Assembly: GCA_965228545.1 (NCBI GenBank)
Contig: OZ245822.1
Span: 1,302,001 to 1,366,000, forward strand
Reading direction: 5' to 3'
DNA from: HXMU1420-13 sp965228545
GTDB taxonomy: Bacteria; Bacteroidota; Rhodothermia; Balneolales; Balneolaceae
DNA length: 64,000 nucleotides
Below the pieces are notes generated by a model. It did not search any database and was not told the DNA's origin. It worked only from the letters and a program-made list of their open reading frames with translations. This document shows positions 19,811-28,419 of the stretch, piece after piece. The first letter of the stretch is position 1. Each line of letters begins with the position of its first letter. A program made the translations under genes and the position numbers.

Positions 19811-19960
19811 ACCTCACCTTGCCCTCTTTTCTAGGAGAGGGCTGTCATTTTATGAATAGGTAACTAGTTTCGATTCTCTCTTGGTTATAGAAATAGTGTA
19901 ATCTCAGTTTCGAAATGGTGTTTTAAGCTCAGAAACAGTCTCCTCCCCTTCAAGAGAAGT
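19811..19960. mobile_element. MITE-like element, copy 2 (degenerate)
   Basis: About 150 bp, collinear with copy 1: CCTCACCTTGCCCTC start, hairpin arm AGGAGAGGG, then shared blocks GGTTATAGAAATAGT-like and CGAAATGGTGTTTTAAGCTC, ending in a degraded CCTCCCCTTCAAGAGAAG. The right terminal repeat is lost. It lies on the other side of the DUF559 gene and just upstream of the GH13 gene, whose promoter may lie within or after it. Confidence 0.7.
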
Positions 19961-20025
19961 CGTTTTTATACATGCAATTTTCATAAATAGTGTATACCCT
20001 TCGCCGAACATCCAAAAATTCTCTC

Positions 20026-21939
20026 ATGAACAGATCACTCACTCTCATTCTGATTGTTGCTGCGTTGGTATTATCCTGTACTGCAAACGACCCCGAAAAG
20101 CACACACAAACCGCCCTCGATGAACCACCGGAATGGAGTAAAGAAGCCATTTGGTATCAGATATTTGTGGAAAGATTTAGAAATGGAGATCCTACGAACG
20201 ATCCTCGTCCGCAGGACATCGTGGGTTCTTATCCGGGCACCGTACCGGATGGCTGGCAAACCACGCCTTGGACTCACGATTGGTATGCTCCGGATCCTTA
20301 TTGGGATGAACTTGAGGACGTAACTGATTTCTTTGGCAATGAACTTTCATCGTTCGGACAAAAAGCACAACTCCGGCGTTATGGTGGTGATTTACAAGGA
20401 GTGCTCGACAAACTAGATTATATGGAATCGTTGGGAGTTACTGCCATTTATTTTAATCCATTAAACGATGCCCCATCATTACACAAATTTGATGCTCGTA
20501 ACTGGCACCACATCGATCGAAATTTCGGTCCTGATCCCGATGGCGACGCTGCATTAATGGCCACTGAAAATCCGGTTGATCCTGCAACTTGGCAATGGAC
20601 AAGTGCAGATAAAATGTTTCTTAATCTGATTGAAGAGTTACATCGAAGAGATATGAAATTGATCCTCGATTTCAGTTGGAATCATACCGGAATTGAGTTT
20701 TGGGCATGGAAAGATATTCTGGAAAATCAGCAAGAAAGTGAGTTCAAAGATTGGTATTTCATCGATGAATTTGACGATCCAAATACCGAAGAAAATGAAT
20801 TTTCTTATCGTGGATGGGTAGGCGTTTTTACTCTGCCCGAAATCAAAGAAACCTATCGGGTAGATCACAGCGATGGTATTCACATTTTCGATGCAGATAT
20901 TTACTCAGAACAAGTAAAACAGCATATTTTCAATGTTTCTCATCGCTGGCTCGATCCTAATGGTGATGGAGATCCCAGTGATGGAGTAGACGGATTTCGG
21001 TTAGATGTTGCCGCAGAAGTAGGACTTACGTTTTGGAGAGATTACAGAGAATTCGTTCGAAGCATCAATCCTGATGCCTATTTATTGGGCGAATTATGGT
21101 GGCAAAAATACCCCGATAATTTACTCGATCCCGAACCGATGTTACGTGGCGATGTGTTTGACGCTCCCATGAATTATCGCTGGTATCGAGCTACCCGGCA
21201 TTTCTTTAATCAATCGCCGGATAAAATATCAGTTAGCGAATATGTGGATAGCCTTCAGTCATTTATGGCAAATATTCGAGAAGTGAATAATTACGCGATG
21301 ATGAACATGACAGCAAGCCATGATACGCCACGGTTTGGGACTTCCATCTACAATAAGAATAAATACATGTTTCAGCCAAAACCGGATGATAACCCGGAGT
21401 ACAAAATTGATAAGCCGGATGAAGAAACCTATCAAACCATGAAGCTGATTCTTACTCAGCAGTATACTTATGTGGGCGCTCCGCAAATCTGGAATGGCGA
21501 CGAAATGGGCATGTGGGGAGCGAATGATCCTTCTACGCGAAAACCACTCATCTGGAAAGACTATACCTTTGAAAACGAAACCACTCATCCTCTCGGTCAT
21601 AACCGCCCGGAAAATGAAGTTCGCTTTGATGATAATTGGTTTGGCTTTATGCAACAGATTATTGCTATGAGAAAAAATAACCCTGTGCTATCCCACGGTG
21701 AGCTGGAATATTTGATTGTGGATGATGCTCGAGAAGTTTTGGCTTACTCAAGGTATAATGACGACCACGAAATCATCAGCCTTTTTAATGCAAGTGAAAA
21801 CCCTGTTACGGTTGAAGTACCGGCAAGAGTTTCTTCGATGTATAAAGCATTATTGTATGAATCTACTTTTACTCAAACCGACAACATGATTCAAGTAGAA
21901 CTACCGGCAAGATCAGCAGCTGTTTTATCGTCGAATTAA
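20026..21939 (+). CDS. GH13 alpha-amylase-family lipoprotein
   Basis: About 637 residues from the ATG at 20026; an upstream GTG at 19990 would only lengthen the signal. Lipobox VLSC (Cys18). The four GH13 regions are intact: DFSWNH (region I), DGFRLDVA with nucleophile Asp327, LLGELWW with acid/base Glu356, and TASHDTPR with Asp433. The start AIWYQIFVERFRNGDP is typical of neopullulanase/cyclomaltodextrinase-like and periplasmic alpha-amylases. Likely acts on alpha-1,4-glucan or maltodextrins at the cell surface or periplasm. It is the only plus-strand gene in this stretch, convergent with the LuxR-type regulator (10 bp between stops), so its membership in the beta-glucan locus is uncertain. 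Confidence 0.9.
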   Translation: MNRSLTLILIVAALVLSCTANDPEKHTQTALDEPPEWSKEAIWYQIFVERFRNGDPTNDPRPQDIVGSYPGTVPDGWQTTPWTHDWYAPDPYWDELEDVTDFFGNELSSFGQKAQLRRYGGDLQGVLDKLDYMESLGVTAIYFNPLNDAPSLHKFDARNWHHIDRNFGPDPDGDAALMATENPVDPATWQWTSADKMFLNLIEELHRRDMKLILDFSWNHTGIEFWAWKDILENQQESEFKDWYFIDEFDDPNTEENEFSYRGWVGVFTLPEIKETYRVDHSDGIHIFDADIYSEQVKQHIFNVSHRWLDPNGDGDPSDGVDGFRLDVAAEVGLTFWRDYREFVRSINPDAYLLGELWWQKYPDNLLDPEPMLRGDVFDAPMNYRWYRATRHFFNQSPDKISVSEYVDSLQSFMANIREVNNYAMMNMTASHDTPRFGTSIYNKNKYMFQPKPDDNPEYKIDKPDEETYQTMKLILTQQYTYVGAPQIWNGDEMGMWGANDPSTRKPLIWKDYTFENETTHPLGHNRPENEVRFDDNWFGFMQQIIAMRKNNPVLSHGELEYLIVDDAREVLAYSRYNDDHEIISLFNASENPVTVEVPARVSSMYKALLYESTFTQTDNMIQVELPARSAAVLSSN

Positions 21940-21949
21940 AAATTCGTGA

Positions 21950-22591
21950 TTATTTAGAGGCAAGAAATCCGTGAAGATCATCGGTGGGTGAAAGTCCAAG
22001 CTTTTTACGCAATCTTGACCTACTGATGTAAACACTCGATGGTTTTATGTTAAGTAGATTTGCAATTTCTTTGGCAGACATCCCAATTTTGATGTAAGCA
22101 CAAAGACGCAAATCATTTTGAGTTAATTCCGAAAATTCTTCTTTAAGATTAGTATAAAAGCGTTTATTCAGTTCGTCTAGTTGCAGTTCAAAAGAAAGCT
22201 CATCGCCATGGCTGATGGCTTCAATTTCTGCTAAAATTTCTTTAGTTAGTCTGGCAGCACTAGTTGGATTTTTTTGGATATGCTGTACCGATTTTTTGAT
22301 GGTTTCCAGCACTTCGACTTTTTCATCATTTTCGCGAGCCAGTTTTGCTAATTCTATGGTTTTTGTTTTTAACTCTGATTTAGATTCTTCTAGCTCGAGC
22401 TTTAGTTGAATTAATTCAGTTTCAAGATTTAAATCAGTTTTTTTATCAGTTTGTTCAGCACTTACCGTGCTTGATCTGAACCCATAAATGACCTGCTTTA
22501 TAGCTCTGAATTGCCATGCTACTATCAACACTATTAATAGCGAACCAATCGAAAAAAAGATAAGAATCAATTCTACACTGTTCAGTTCCAT
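21950..22591 (-). CDS. Membrane-anchored LuxR-type HTH regulator
   Basis: 213 residues. One transmembrane helix (about 6-28), a long charged coiled coil (about 50-125), and a C-terminal LuxR/FixJ-type helix-turn-helix (about 155-205: KIGMSAKEIANLLNIKPSSVYISRSRLRKKLG). This is the C-terminal end typical of Bacteroidota TPR/two-component LuxR regulators, but the TPR or sensor part is absent, leaving a helix, coiled coil and HTH. It is downstream of the T9SS gene, separated by a strong terminator, and at the end of the beta-glucan locus, making it a candidate local regulator (inference). Start ATG at 22591 has no competitor. Confidence 0.75.
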   Translation of the reverse strand: MELNSVELILIFFSIGSLLIVLIVAWQFRAIKQVIYGFRSSTVSAEQTDKKTDLNLETELIQLKLELEESKSELKTKTIELAKLARENDEKVEVLETIKKSVQHIQKNPTSAARLTKEILAEIEAISHGDELSFELQLDELNKRFYTNLKEEFSELTQNDLRLCAYIKIGMSAKEIANLLNIKPSSVYISRSRLRKKLGLSPTDDLHGFLASK

Positions 22592-22639
22592 CAGATCATT
22601 ATTTACTACTCATATTATTCTATCTGCTCGATTGTAGAT

Positions 22640-22676
22640 ACCAAAAAAGCCGGACTGAAACAGACCGACTTTTTGG
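22640..22676 (-). terminator. Rho-independent terminator after the T9SS CBM gene
   Basis: Imperfect hairpin AAAAGCCGGACTG / CAGACCGACTTTT with two internal mismatches and an AAA loop, with A and T tracts on both sides so it can work in both directions. It separates the T9SS gene stop (22689) from the regulator start (22591). Confidence 0.8.
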
Positions 22677-22688
22677 TTTCCGGCATGC

Positions 22689-24065
22689 TTATTTAATCAA
22701 CATCATCTTTTTAACATTCACCGAGTTGCCGGCTGTTAATCGATACATATAAACCCCGGAAGATAGATTTGATGCATCGAAAGATACCGAATGCGCACCC
22801 GCACTTTGTACGCCGTTAACTAAGGTGGCAACTTTTTGCCCTTGCAGGTTAAATACATCCAAAGTTACCATTCCGGATTGCGGCACTGAATACGCAATAT
22901 TGGTTGAAGGGTTAAATGGATTTGGATAATTCTGTTCTAAGTTGAAACCATTAGGTACTTCGGCAAGTTCGTTACTGGTAGCATTAGCATCATAGAAATA
23001 GAGGTTGTCTATAAATGCAGTTGCACTACCTTCTGGTAACGCACTAAAAATATACTGTGCCATACTAGTTGTATTGGTTAATCCCGTGAAATCGGCCAAT
23101 GGTAAATCGTAGCTTATCCATTCGCTCTGCGCCGGACTTTCCCAAATGAGTTCATGCTCAGAGTCATCACCTTCGCCATCTCCACCTTCGCCACTAAAGC
23201 CGCCGGTAGGTCCAAAATCAACGAGTTTGAATCTGAAAGTAGTAGCATCCGGAGTCCACAGATCAAAATGCACGTGCGTCATTGTACTTACATCAACCGG
23301 ACTTGCTACTGTTTCGATTCCTACAAAATTGAGGTCTGAGTATTTCTTTGTTGCGTTGCCGTCTACCATAACGTCTGCGAATGTGGCCATCGACCAACCC
23401 GTTTGCCAGGTATCAACCGAAACATCCGTGTATGCATCACTAAAGAGCGAAATTACGTTTGCTTCATCAACTGTTGGTGTTGGAGCAGCTTCCGCTGGTG
23501 ATAACCCTCCACTGCTTAAATCACCAAAAGTCACATTATCGAAGTAGATAACATTTTCCTGGCTTCTGGTAGTGAAATCCGGGAAGATAGTTAGCTTAGC
23601 GAAAGCACCGCCTTCACTTTCAGGAGGATTGTTTTTATTCGAGAAATCGAAGGTTAATTCCTCCCACTGATTCGTAACAGTATTGGCAACTTTAATTTCG
23701 CCTTCCGACCAGCCACCGGCAGCTTCCAGCTTAATTCCAACATCAGAAATGGTTGATTTCCATACCATGATTTTGATGGTTCGGTTATTATCATTTAGGG
23801 TAAAGTTTCCAATACCATCGGTAGTTACACCGGCAAAGGTTGCGCCGTCAACTCTTGCGGTAAATTTGGCAACTTTAGCGGATGAATTAGGATCGGTAGC
23901 ATCCGGGTTGTCAATAATTTCAAGAGCCGGATTATCAGTATTTTCAAATACTTCCCAGGTCCACGAGGCACCGTTACCGTCGGCCTCAAAATTTACAGGA
24001 CTGTTTTGAGCAACAGCTGCAGAACTAAAAAATAATGCAGCTATTAGTAATTGTGTAAGTTTCAT
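22689..24065 (-). CDS. T9SS-exported protein with carbohydrate-binding-like domains
   Basis: 458 residues. Signal peptide (LLIAALFFSSAAVAQ), a first beta-sandwich at about 20-185 (NFEADGNGASWTWEVFENTD, ending IYFDNVTFGD), a second at about 195-375 (VISLFSDAYTDVSVDTW), and a type A sorting domain (QNYPNPFNPSTNIAYSV ... MMLIK) for T9SS secretion. The second module resembles the two repeated modules of the 35627-38170 lipoprotein (SDAYTNVPVD, LNFVGIGT), so they probably bind the same glycan. No catalytic domain seen. Downstream of the GH17 genes with 93 bp between; a weak AT hairpin (24144-24162) spans the GH17 stop. Confidence 0.83.
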   Translation of the reverse strand: MKLTQLLIAALFFSSAAVAQNSPVNFEADGNGASWTWEVFENTDNPALEIIDNPDATDPNSSAKVAKFTARVDGATFAGVTTDGIGNFTLNDNNRTIKIMVWKSTISDVGIKLEAAGGWSEGEIKVANTVTNQWEELTFDFSNKNNPPESEGGAFAKLTIFPDFTTRSQENVIYFDNVTFGDLSSGGLSPAEAAPTPTVDEANVISLFSDAYTDVSVDTWQTGWSMATFADVMVDGNATKKYSDLNFVGIETVASPVDVSTMTHVHFDLWTPDATTFRFKLVDFGPTGGFSGEGGDGEGDDSEHELIWESPAQSEWISYDLPLADFTGLTNTTSMAQYIFSALPEGSATAFIDNLYFYDANATSNELAEVPNGFNLEQNYPNPFNPSTNIAYSVPQSGMVTLDVFNLQGQKVATLVNGVQSAGAHSVSFDASNLSSGVYMYRLTAGNSVNVKKMMLIK

Positions 24066-24158
24066 TATAAATAATGGTTTAAATGATTGATTGTAGCGAT
24101 TTTATTGAGTGAGTTCTCCCAGACTTTTTTTAAGGTTGAATAACTAAAAAGCTATTTT

Positions 24159-25106
24159 TTAGAAATGAGTTCTTTGTGTGGAGTAATTCGGATTCACTGC
24201 AAGTTTAGGTGTACGATCGGCGCGGTAAAGACCCCAGTGTTTTTCGGGCTCCCAGCGATCGGGCGAGCCTTTCCAGTTTTCATCAAATGCTTCAAAATAA
24301 AAGGTGAGAATGCCGTTTTTATCGGTCCATTCCATTAACTCTTCGAAATATATTTTTTGAAAGCCTTCGTTCACATTATTGGCTTCAATGCCTCTTCCGT
24401 TCGATTTTGTTGCCCAACCCGCTTCGGTAATAACCACGGTTTTCTCTGGAAATTTTTCGGCTACGGCATAGTAGTTTTGTTTAGTGTATGCGAGGCCTTC
24501 CGAAATATTCTTGTACTCCCACACGGGGTAGCTATGTATCGAAATGAAATCCAGATACTCTGCTAAATTGGAGAGTTTATGAAGCCAAGGCACATAGTTT
24601 TCGCAAAAGGTAACCTGCTGCTTGGTGCTTGTTTTAACTTTCTTTGCATAAGCTAATACGTTTTTTTCCGGCACATAGTGATCCGTCCAATCCACACAAG
24701 CTTCGTTGCCGATGGAAAGCGAAAAGATGATATCCTCGTAGGTATTACCAAGTTCAATGAGGGCATCAATTTTACGGCGATTAATTTCCTTATTGGCTTC
24801 CAACTCATCTTCGTCATAAACACCGCCCCCCCATGGACAGTTAAAATTATTCACTTCAGCGCCAATGTCGGCCCCTAGCATAATTTTGAAATCGAGTTGT
24901 TCTTTACGGATTACCTCAAGCACCGTTTTTGCATGGATGCTTGAATCATACAAACGCAGATATTTCCACTCATCCTGTAAAATCAGTAAGTCTTCCTTCA
25001 CCTGATCGTGAGTAGGATATTCTCCACCGGGATATTGCCCATCTCGGAATCCGGAGTAACAAATGGCCTTACCGGGTTGCAGCCCTAATTGTTCAAATGT
25101 ATTCAA
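24159..25106 (-). CDS. GH17-family beta-1,3-glucan hydrolase, cytoplasmic
   Basis: 315 residues, without signal peptide. TIM-barrel motifs of GH17: acid/base Glu135 in SIGNEA and nucleophile Glu228 in VVITEAGW; also LRLYD and ISIHSYP strands. Start codon appears to be TTG at 25106; no ATG or GTG lies nearby in frame and the gene follows the preceding stop by 4 bp. Most similar within the window to the lipoprotein GH17 at 29921 rather than to its immediate neighbours. Predicted to trim laminari-oligosaccharides inside the cell or transfer glucosyl units. Confidence 0.82.
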   Translation of the reverse strand: MNTFEQLGLQPGKAICYSGFRDGQYPGGEYPTHDQVKEDLLILQDEWKYLRLYDSSIHAKTVLEVIRKEQLDFKIMLGADIGAEVNNFNCPWGGGVYDEDELEANKEINRRKIDALIELGNTYEDIIFSLSIGNEACVDWTDHYVPEKNVLAYAKKVKTSTKQQVTFCENYVPWLHKLSNLAEYLDFISIHSYPVWEYKNISEGLAYTKQNYYAVAEKFPEKTVVITEAGWATKSNGRGIEANNVNEGFQKIYFEELMEWTDKNGILTFYFEAFDENWKGSPDRWEPEKHWGLYRADRTPKLAVNPNYSTQRTHF

Positions 25107-25110
25107 AATC

Positions 25111-26016
25111 TTAGTATTTGAGTTTGTTTTCGCTGTCCCAGATTCCCCAATATGCTCCTACTTCACCTTCATCACTTTTCTTCCATGCTTCGTCAAACGA
25201 GGAGAAATACATAATTTCAATACCTTCGTCTTGTGCCCATAAATTTGCATTGATAAAGTATTTCATGGCATGTTCTTCTGATGGAATAGCGCCACCCAAT
25301 CCTTCTCCTTGGCTGGGCCATCCCGTTTCGGTAATGATAATTCGCTTACCATTCGCAGCAGCTTTAGCCTGATAGAACATTTGCCGCATATGATTCAATG
25401 AATCCTGAAACGAGGTTCCCTCCCAATACGGGTAGCAGTTACAAAGCACTACATCGCACGTTTCTGCCAATTCCGGATGCACACTGAACTCGTAGTAGGC
25501 ATCCACATAGCCAACCGGTATATCGGGAATTTCTGCTTTCACCCGTTTGATATATTCAAGTAATTGTTCGAGTGATAAGTCGTTGCGATACAGTACTTCG
25601 TTACCCACAGCAGCAACATCAACCATACCTTTTTTTGCAAGTTCAATCAGCCCTTCAATTTCGGTCTCGTTTTTTTCTTCGTCGCTTCCCAGCCATGCAC
25701 CTACCATGGTTTTTAAGCCCAATTCTTTGGCTACTTCGGGCACTAACTCGTTGCCTTCGGTGGTAGAAAATGAACGAATCCACTCACAATGATCATCAAG
25801 AATTTGCATTCTTCGCATGATCTGTGGTTTTGGAATGATATCTCCCGGCTCCTGCCCTTCTTCATATAAACTGAAGCAGAATCCATGAATACCTTCGGTT
25901 AATATCTCATGAAAAAGCGCGTTTGTATCTTTTTGATCCAACCCTTCGAGGTAATCAACTTTCGAGAGTAATGAGGATTTCTCGAAGCTTAGAAATTTTT
26001 CCTTTCTGTACGACAT
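25111..26016 (-). CDS. GH17-family enzyme, cytoplasmic
   Basis: 301 residues, no signal peptide. Acid/base Glu140 (AVGNE) and nucleophile Glu230 (IIITETGWPSQG). Strongly resembles the C-terminal half of the transporter fusion immediately upstream (shared IRSFSTT, VDAYY/VDAYF, NCYP, YFSSFDE), so the two arose by tandem duplication. Only 2 bp separate them, implying translational coupling. Acts probably on short beta-1,3-glucans after import. Confidence 0.85.
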   Translation of the reverse strand: MSYRKEKFLSFEKSSLLSKVDYLEGLDQKDTNALFHEILTEGIHGFCFSLYEEGQEPGDIIPKPQIMRRMQILDDHCEWIRSFSTTEGNELVPEVAKELGLKTMVGAWLGSDEEKNETEIEGLIELAKKGMVDVAAVGNEVLYRNDLSLEQLLEYIKRVKAEIPDIPVGYVDAYYEFSVHPELAETCDVVLCNCYPYWEGTSFQDSLNHMRQMFYQAKAAANGKRIIITETGWPSQGEGLGGAIPSEEHAMKYFINANLWAQDEGIEIMYFSSFDEAWKKSDEGEVGAYWGIWDSENKLKY

Positions 26017-26018
26017 GC

Positions 26019-28397
26019 TTATTTAATTTTTAGCTGTTCATCTTTATTCCAAAGTCCCCAGCGGGCTCCAACATCACCTTCGTGGCGAACTTTCCAAGAT
26101 TCATCAAACGAAGAGAAGTAATACACATCGGTGTTATTGGCTTTGCTCCAATTCACTACATTGATAAAGTACTTCATCATATTACTCAGCGATGGCTCGG
26201 CTTCGCCGATAACTTGTCCCTGAGTAGGCCACCCTGTTTCGGAGATAACCACTTTTTTACCCTCACTTTTTGAAGATACCAGAGCATGCATTTTTTCAAT
26301 TACACTCATAGCATCCTCAATAGAATACCCTTCCCAGAATGGGTAGCAATTAATCATAACAACATCGCAATATTCCAATAATTCCGGGTGGTCTAGAAAC
26401 ACAAAGTAGGCGTCCACATAGGCTACGGGAGTATTTGGCAATTGCTCTTTAACGCGTTTCAAATAATCAATCACTTGATCCACCGAAAGCTCATTACGCA
26501 TGATGGTCTCATTACCCACTGTGGCAATGTCTACTGCACCGGTTTTAGCTAGAGAAACTAGCCCCTTTATCTCCTTCTCGTTATTCTGCAAATTAGAATC
26601 GATCCAGGCACCCACAACCGATTTATTCCCATACTTGTGCGCAATACCGGGGGTAAATTCATTTCCACCTGTTGTGGAAAAAGAGCGAATCCATTGCACA
26701 TGCTTAGATAGAATCTTAACACGTTGCTCAATTTGCTCTTTAGATAGTTGATCTTTAATGGTTTGATCATCTCGGTATGGGCTAAAACAAACACCAGAAA
26801 TACCATCATTAAGTAGTTCGAGAGCGGTTTTCTTGAGCGTAGCGTCGTCGCTGTTTAAGTGAATTGGGGTGTATGGATGTTCGACCTCAATTTGTTCGAA
26901 ACTATTTGCTTTAGCCAACTGGTAATAGCTGGATTGTTTTGTTTCAACATCTTTGATGTTAACGCCTTTTTTTCTGGCTTGTAGTTTTTCTCTGATTTCG
27001 TTTGCACGTTCTTCGTCGATATCATACGACCACATTACCAGAATGGCGATGAACGTACCGAGCATTGGCAAGCCCGAGAAGAAAGCTCTTAGACCGGTTA
27101 TTCCCGGCCAAACTTCACCAATTGGGATCGGACCGGGCAAGGCATCGGCACTGAAACCAACAATGCTAAGAATAATACCACTTAATCCACCCGCAATTGC
27201 GAATCCAAATTTTACCATCCACCAGTAAATGGCTCCAAACACTCCTTCTCTGCGAATTCCATAATTTAATTCATCCAGATCGATTACGTCTGCGGTCATC
27301 GACATCATTAAGGTGAACAGGCTACCAATCCCAAAAGAGAAAAACGGCAATGCAAAAATGAACATGTATGGTTTTCCCGGGATCAGCAAGAACCAGAACA
27401 TCAAATAACCTACAATGGAAATGGATTGTGAAACGATAAAAGCGCGTTTCTTACCCATAATTTTTGACATCTTTGCGACTATGGGAATCACAATAAAAGT
27501 AGTTACAATGGCGCCTAAACTTCCGAACAAGGTTGGCCAGATTCCTGCTGCGCCTGCATCCCCACCAAATAGGTGATACACAATCACGAAAAAGGTAAAC
27601 GCGGCAACCGTGTTGAATGCGTTGAAAATCAAAAAAGTAGAAATACACAGCTTTCGGAAAGGCTTCGATTTAAAAGCTTCCTTAAAACTATTAATGATTT
27701 CCTTAAATCCTTTGCCAATATTTTTGGCTGTTAGTGGCATATAATCATCACGATCGACCGTTGATTCATCTTTGATGATGATGGCCGGAATCATCGCGCA
27801 AAACATGAAAATAACTCCAACCCAAGTAGCTAATGTACGCGTTGCAACTTCGGCAGATTCGAACCAAGCCGGATCGTACATAATTACCCAGAACCAAGGT
27901 GCAATTACCCATGCCCACTGTCCAATCCATTGAGCAATGGCCATTATTTGTGTACGCTCATGAAAATCTTCGCTCATCTCGTAACCCATAGCTACGTAAG
28001 GCACGCTGAAAATTGTAAGCCCTAAAAAGAACGCAACCGAACATGCCATGAAATAAGTGAAGTTGTACATCACGCTGTTATCAGCGTAAAGCTGCCACAT
28101 GATGATGAAACTAACGCCCATCACAACGGCTCCTAAAAATACATACTGTCTACGTCGGCCCCATTTCGAACGCGTATTATCCGAAATAAAGCCCATTATC
28201 GGATCAGTAAATGCATCAAACACTCGTGGAAAAAAGAAAATAACCCCCCACATCCACCCGGGAAAGCCCAAATCCTGAACCAGAACAACCATAAAGATGC
28301 TCAACACAGCCGGGAACATCTGATTAGCCAACATTCCAAAGCCGAATGCTAGTTTATATGAATAAGGGACACTCTTAGTTGTAACCTGCGTAGACAT
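26019..28397 (-). CDS. MFS (GPH-type) sugar transporter fused to GH17 domain
   Basis: 792 residues in one uninterrupted frame. Residues 1-470 form a 12-helix MFS_2/GPH transporter (DNTRSKWGRRRQYV loop, MSEDFHERTQ, MTADVIDLDELNYG); after a charged linker, residues about 500-792 are a GH17 domain with acid/base Glu630 (TVGNE) and nucleophile Glu720 (VISETGWPTQG). With GPH topology, the C-terminus and thus the glycosidase would face the cytoplasm, hydrolysing sugar as it enters. The MFS part alone equals a normal family length, so the fusion is a true addition, not a frameshift artefact. Upstream GH30 gene 22 bp away; downstream GH17 2 bp away. Confidence 0.88.
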   Translation of the reverse strand: MSTQVTTKSVPYSYKLAFGFGMLANQMFPAVLSIFMVVLVQDLGFPGWMWGVIFFFPRVFDAFTDPIMGFISDNTRSKWGRRRQYVFLGAVVMGVSFIIMWQLYADNSVMYNFTYFMACSVAFFLGLTIFSVPYVAMGYEMSEDFHERTQIMAIAQWIGQWAWVIAPWFWVIMYDPAWFESAEVATRTLATWVGVIFMFCAMIPAIIIKDESTVDRDDYMPLTAKNIGKGFKEIINSFKEAFKSKPFRKLCISTFLIFNAFNTVAAFTFFVIVYHLFGGDAGAAGIWPTLFGSLGAIVTTFIVIPIVAKMSKIMGKKRAFIVSQSISIVGYLMFWFLLIPGKPYMFIFALPFFSFGIGSLFTLMMSMTADVIDLDELNYGIRREGVFGAIYWWMVKFGFAIAGGLSGIILSIVGFSADALPGPIPIGEVWPGITGLRAFFSGLPMLGTFIAILVMWSYDIDEERANEIREKLQARKKGVNIKDVETKQSSYYQLAKANSFEQIEVEHPYTPIHLNSDDATLKKTALELLNDGISGVCFSPYRDDQTIKDQLSKEQIEQRVKILSKHVQWIRSFSTTGGNEFTPGIAHKYGNKSVVGAWIDSNLQNNEKEIKGLVSLAKTGAVDIATVGNETIMRNELSVDQVIDYLKRVKEQLPNTPVAYVDAYFVFLDHPELLEYCDVVMINCYPFWEGYSIEDAMSVIEKMHALVSSKSEGKKVVISETGWPTQGQVIGEAEPSLSNMMKYFINVVNWSKANNTDVYYFSSFDESWKVRHEGDVGARWGLWNKDEQLKIK

Positions 28398-28419
28398 TGT
28401 ACTCCGTTCCTATAATTAT

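Noticed and set aside
19599..19817. 72-codon open frame overlapping DUF559
   Set aside because: No recognisable content; it is a shadow of the DUF559 gene in another frame.
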